Shown here: positions 60,636 through 64,000 of the stretch, piece after piece | Numbering within the stretch: position 1 is the stretch's first letter | Layout of the letters: each line of letters starts with the position of its first letter | Source of the DNA: Pseudomonas antarctica | Lineage (GTDB): Bacteria > Pseudomonadota > Gammaproteobacteria > Pseudomonadales > Pseudomonadaceae | Length of the DNA stretch: 64,000 bases | Assembly (NCBI RefSeq): GCF_900624995.1 | Contig: NZ_UYXQ01000016.1 | Span: forward strand, 1-64,000 | Direction: 5' to 3' | Made by a program: the position numbers and the translations under genes | Notes under the pieces: model-generated | The model's database searches: none | What the model saw: only the letters and a program-made list of their open reading frames with translations | What the model was told of the DNA's origin: nothing

Positions 60636-63467
60636 ATGCAAGAAAGCGTGATGCAGCGCATGTGGAACAGCGGCTATCTTTCAGGTGGTAACGCTGCCTA
60701 TGTGGAAGAGCTTTATGAGCTCTACCTGCACGACCCTAACGCTGTGCCAGAAGAATGGCGCACCAAATTTCAGACGTTGTCTTCAGACGGCAACGCTGCC
60801 ACCGATGTATCGCACGCAACAATTCGCGATCAGTTTGTGCTGCTGGCAAAGAACCAGCGCCGCGCTCAGCCGGTTTCCGCCGGGAGCGTGAGCAGTGAGC
60901 ACGAGAAGAAGCAAGTTGAAGTATTGCGACTGATCCAGGCCTACCGGATGCGTGGCCACCAGGCGGCCCAGCTTGACCCGCTGGGGCTCTGGCAGCGTCC
61001 TGCACCTGCAGACCTGTCGATCAATCATTACGGCTTGACCAATGCCGATCTTGATACGACCTTCCGTGCCGGCGACCTGTTCATCGGCAAAGAGGAAGCG
61101 AGCCTACGCGAAATTCACGAAGCGTTGCAGCAGACATATTGCCGCACCATTGGCGCTGAATTTACGCATATCACCGATTCCGAGCAGCGCCACTGGTTCC
61201 AGCATCGTCTGGAAGGTGTGCGTGGCCGTCCGGTATTGTCCGACGATGTGCGCAGCCACCTGCTGGAGCGCGTGACTGCAGCCGAAGGTCTCGAGAAATA
61301 CCTGGGTACCAAATACCCGGGCACCAAGCGTTTCGGCCTGGAAGGCGGCGAAAGCCTGATTCCAATGCTCGACGAGCTGATCCAGCGTTCCGGTTCATAC
61401 GGCACCAAGGAAATCGTGATCGGCATGGCTCACCGTGGTCGCCTGAACGTGTTGGTCAACACCTTTGGCAAGAACCCGCGCGAGCTGTTCGACGAGTTCG
61501 AAGGCAAGAAGAAGGTTGAGCTGGGTTCCGGTGACGTTAAATACCACCAAGGCTTCTCGTCCAACGTGATGACCACCGGCGGTGAAGTTCACCTGGCCAT
61601 GGCCTTCAACCCATCCCACCTGGAAATCGTTTCTCCAGTGGTCGAGGGTTCGGTGCGTGCTCGCCAGGATCGTCGTAACGACACTACCGGTGAAAAGGTC
61701 CTGCCGATTTCCATCCACGGTGACGCGGCATTCGCCGGTCAAGGCGTGGTCCTGGAAACGTTCCAGATGTCGCAGACTCGCGGCTTCAAGACCGGCGGTA
61801 CGATTCACATCGTCATCAACAACCAAGTGGGCTTCACCATTAGCAACCCGTTGGACGCGCGCTCTACCGAGTACGCCACCGACGTTGCCAAGATGATCCA
61901 GGCGCCGATCCTCCATGTGAATGGTGATGATCCGGAAGCCGTCCTGTTCGTGACCCAGCTCGCCATTGACTACCGCATGCAGTTCAAGCGCGACGTGGTG
62001 ATCGACCTGGTTTGCTACCGCCGTCGCGGTCACAACGAAGCGGATGAGCCTAGCGGCACGCAACCGTTGATGTACCAGCAAATCACCAAGCAGCGCACTA
62101 CGCGTGAGCTGTACGCCGAAAGCCTGACGAAGGCCGGTGTGGTTGACGATGCACGTGTTCAGGCGAAGATCGATGAATATCGCAACGCGCTGGACAACGG
62201 TCTGCACGTAGTAAAAAGCCTGGTTAAAGAGCCGAACAAAGAACTGTTCGTGGACTGGCGTCCGTACCTGGGCCACGCCTGGACTGCGCGTCACGACACC
62301 TCGTTCGATCTGAAAACCCTGCAGGAACTGTCGGCCAAACTGCTGGAAATTCCAGACGGTTTTGTGGTGCAGCGCCAGGTTGCGAAGATCTACGAGGACC
62401 GTCAGAAGATGCAAGCCGGCGGCCTGCCGATCAACTGGGGTTACGCCGAAACCATGGCGTACGCGACCCTGGCGTTCGAAGGTCACCCGATCCGCATGAC
62501 CGGCCAGGACATCGGCCGTGGTACGTTCTCGCACCGTCACGCTGTGTTGCACAACCAGAAAGACGCGGGCACCTACATCCCGTTGCAGAACCTATATGAA
62601 GGCCAGCCACGTTTCGACCTGTACGATTCGTTCCTGTCCGAGGAAGCCGTACTGGCGTTCGAATACGGTTACTCGACTACCACGCCTCAGGCGCTGGTGA
62701 TCTGGGAAGCCCAGTTCGGCGACTTCGCCAACGGCGCCCAAGTGGTGATCGACCAGTTCATCACCAGCGGCGAGCACAAGTGGGGCCGTCTGTGCGGTCT
62801 GACCATGCTGCTGCCACACGGTTATGAAGGTCAGGGGCCGGAGCACTCTTCGGCTCGTCTGGAGCGTTACCTGCAGCTGTGCGCCGAGCACAACATCCAG
62901 GTGTGCGTGCCGACTACCCCGGCTCAGATCTACCACTTGCTGCGTCGTCAGGTCATCCGCCCGCTGCGTAAGCCGCTGGTCGTGCTGACTCCGAAATCGC
63001 TGTTGCGTCACAAATTGGCCATCTCGACCCTGGAAGATCTGGCCGACGGTTCGTTCCAGACCGTTATTTCAGAAATCGACACCCTCGATGCGGCCAAGGT
63101 CACTCGCCTGATCCTGTGCAGCGGCAAGGTTTACTACGATTTGCTGGAAAAACGCCGTGCCGAAGGCCGCGAAGACATCGCCATCGTGCGGATCGAGCAG
63201 CTTTACCCGTTCCCGGAAGACGACCTGATGGAGGCCATCGCGCCTTACACCAACCTCACCAAAGCGGTGTGGTGTCAGGAAGAACCGATGAACCAGGGCG
63301 CGTGGTACAGCAGCCAGCATCATTTGCGTCGCAGCGTCGGTAACCACAAGACAGGCCTCGGCCTTGAGTACGCCGGTCGTGATGCTTCTGCTGCACCTGC
63401 GTGTGGTTATGCGTCGATGCACGCCGAGCAGCAGGAAAAACTGCTGCAAGATGCTTTCACTGTTTAA
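60636..63467 (+). CDS. sucA: 2-oxoglutarate dehydrogenase E1 component
   Basis: The 943-residue ThDP enzyme decarboxylates 2-oxoglutarate and transfers the succinyl group to SucB. The N-terminal helix MWNSGYLSGGNAAYVEELYE is the E2-binding region typical of SucA. Catalytic and ThDP stretches include MAHRGRLNVLVNTFGKNP, HGDAAFAGQGVVLETFQMS and RRRGHNEADEPSGTQPLMYQ. The transketolase-like second half begins near NWGYAETMAYATLAFEGHP. It follows sdhB by 261 bases and precedes sucB by 44. Confidence 0.98.
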   Translation: MQESVMQRMWNSGYLSGGNAAYVEELYELYLHDPNAVPEEWRTKFQTLSSDGNAATDVSHATIRDQFVLLAKNQRRAQPVSAGSVSSEHEKKQVEVLRLIQAYRMRGHQAAQLDPLGLWQRPAPADLSINHYGLTNADLDTTFRAGDLFIGKEEASLREIHEALQQTYCRTIGAEFTHITDSEQRHWFQHRLEGVRGRPVLSDDVRSHLLERVTAAEGLEKYLGTKYPGTKRFGLEGGESLIPMLDELIQRSGSYGTKEIVIGMAHRGRLNVLVNTFGKNPRELFDEFEGKKKVELGSGDVKYHQGFSSNVMTTGGEVHLAMAFNPSHLEIVSPVVEGSVRARQDRRNDTTGEKVLPISIHGDAAFAGQGVVLETFQMSQTRGFKTGGTIHIVINNQVGFTISNPLDARSTEYATDVAKMIQAPILHVNGDDPEAVLFVTQLAIDYRMQFKRDVVIDLVCYRRRGHNEADEPSGTQPLMYQQITKQRTTRELYAESLTKAGVVDDARVQAKIDEYRNALDNGLHVVKSLVKEPNKELFVDWRPYLGHAWTARHDTSFDLKTLQELSAKLLEIPDGFVVQRQVAKIYEDRQKMQAGGLPINWGYAETMAYATLAFEGHPIRMTGQDIGRGTFSHRHAVLHNQKDAGTYIPLQNLYEGQPRFDLYDSFLSEEAVLAFEYGYSTTTPQALVIWEAQFGDFANGAQVVIDQFITSGEHKWGRLCGLTMLLPHGYEGQGPEHSSARLERYLQLCAEHNIQVCVPTTPAQIYHLLRRQVIRPLRKPLVVLTPKSLLRHKLAISTLEDLADGSFQTVISEIDTLDAAKVTRLILCSGKVYYDLLEKRRAEGREDIAIVRIEQLYPFPEDDLMEAIAPYTNLTKAVWCQEEPMNQGAWYSSQHHLRRSVGNHKTGLGLEYAGRDASAAPACGYASMHAEQQEKLLQDAFTV

Positions 63468-63511
63468 CGCCTTCGCGCTGACTGAACCCGAATTTTAAGG
63501 ACCCACAGATA

Positions 63512-64000
63512 ATGGCTATCGAAATCAAAGCCCCGTCATTCCCGGAATCGGTTGCCGATGGCACCGTTGCCACCTGGCACAAGAAACCAGGCGAGGCCGT
63601 CAAGCGTGACGACCTGATCGTCGACATCGAGACCGACAAAGTCGTTCTGGAAGTGTTGGCCGAGGCTGACGGCGTATTGGGCGCAATCGTTGCTGAAGAG
63701 GGCGCTACCGTTCTGTCGAACCAGGTTCTGGGCTCGATCGAAGAGGGCAGCGCTGCTGCCGCTGCTCCTGCTCCTGCTGCCGCTGCACCGGCCGCAGCCC
63801 CAGCTGCTGCACCGGCTGCGGGTGGCGAAGATCCAATCGCTGCACCGGCTGCACGCCAGCTGGCTGACGAAAACGGTATCAACCTGGCTTCCATCAAGGG
63901 CACCGGCAAAGACGGCCGTGTGACCAAGGAAGACGTGGTTGCCGCCGTTGAAGCGAAGAAAAACGCTCCAACTGCTGCACCTGCCAAGGCTGCTGCCCCG
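63512..64000 (+). CDS. sucB: Dihydrolipoyllysine succinyltransferase (E2), 3' end outside window
   Basis: The first 163 residues are present. They form a lipoyl domain with the lipoylated lysine in VDIETDKVVLEVLAEADG, an Ala/Pro-rich linker (from about residue 82), and the peripheral subunit-binding domain AARQLADENGINLASIKGTG. The catalytic acyltransferase domain lies beyond the window. The E2 receives the succinyl group from SucA and passes it to CoA. The ATG at 63512 is preceded by AAGGACCC. Confidence 0.96.
   Translation, partial: MAIEIKAPSFPESVADGTVATWHKKPGEAVKRDDLIVDIETDKVVLEVLAEADGVLGAIVAEEGATVLSNQVLGSIEEGSAAAAAPAPAAAAPAAAPAAAPAAGGEDPIAAPAARQLADENGINLASIKGTGKDGRVTKEDVVAAVEAKKNAPTAAPAKAAAP

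Overview
The window is a chromosomal segment of a Pseudomonas, most likely of the P. fluorescens group. The evidence is high-GC coding, the complete System I cytochrome c maturation operon, the gltA / sdhCDAB / sucAB arrangement, a pyk-ttuD-glxR-hyi-gcl glyoxylate cluster, and many GTGGGAGC-type REP/REPIN sequences together with a REP-associated transposase (RAYT). No tRNA, rRNA or CRISPR array was seen.

Layout. 1-5.6 kb: a partial DUF883 protein, an ammonium transporter with a possible sigma54 promoter, a Kef-type antiporter, a small glutaredoxin, a short gene behind a perfect LexA box, an RluA-family pseudouridine synthase and a YgdR-like lipoprotein. 5.6-8.1 kb: molybdenum cofactor genes, with mobA divergent from moaB-moeA. 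8.1-10.1 kb: a FlhB-C-terminal-like protein and a FliK-like protein. 10.25-17.6 kb: ccmABCDEFGHI, tightly overlapping, then a small lipoprotein and a strong terminator.

17.7-25 kb is accessory and decaying. It holds a frameshifted DUF6124 gene; two tandem structured repeats with compensatory base changes followed by an intrinsic terminator (a candidate ncRNA on the minus strand); a C-P lyase relic (broken phnM, intact phnN, broken phnP); an ArsR/cytochrome P450 pair; a serralysin-like protease with a duplicated C-terminal module; and the fused remains of a lysR and a hicB gene. 24.6-29.5 kb: MFS transporter, DUF5666 protein, a lone sulfate-binding protein, a voltage-gated-type K+ channel with a zinc ribbon, and a urea transporter.

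29.6-38.2 kb: glyoxylate to glycerate to pyruvate. Gcl joins two glyoxylates to tartronate semialdehyde, Hyi interconverts it with hydroxypyruvate, GlxR reduces it to glycerate, TtuD phosphorylates glycerate and Pyk makes pyruvate. A GlcG-like gene diverges from gcl across an intergenic region with two TTGTATACAA palindromes. A RAYT with REPINs and a RutR-like TetR regulator follow.

38.2-47.5 kb is a second accessory block. It contains an efflux-pump relic, a truncated DUF808 gene, a lipoprotein plus COG4705 membrane protein, a low-GC glycosyltransferase, a two-component system, an orphan response regulator, a PtrA-like small periplasmic protein, a traX relic and a DUF805 protein. 47.5-53 kb: mlaA with an alpha/beta hydrolase, a GH17 glucan synthase and a betaine-type binding protein. 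53-64 kb is central metabolism: yjcH-actP acetate uptake, gltA divergent from sdhCDAB, then sucA and the start of sucB. Acetate uptake and the TCA steps from citrate synthase to 2-oxoglutarate dehydrogenase are therefore grouped here, with recognisable sigma70 promoters for gltA and sdhC.
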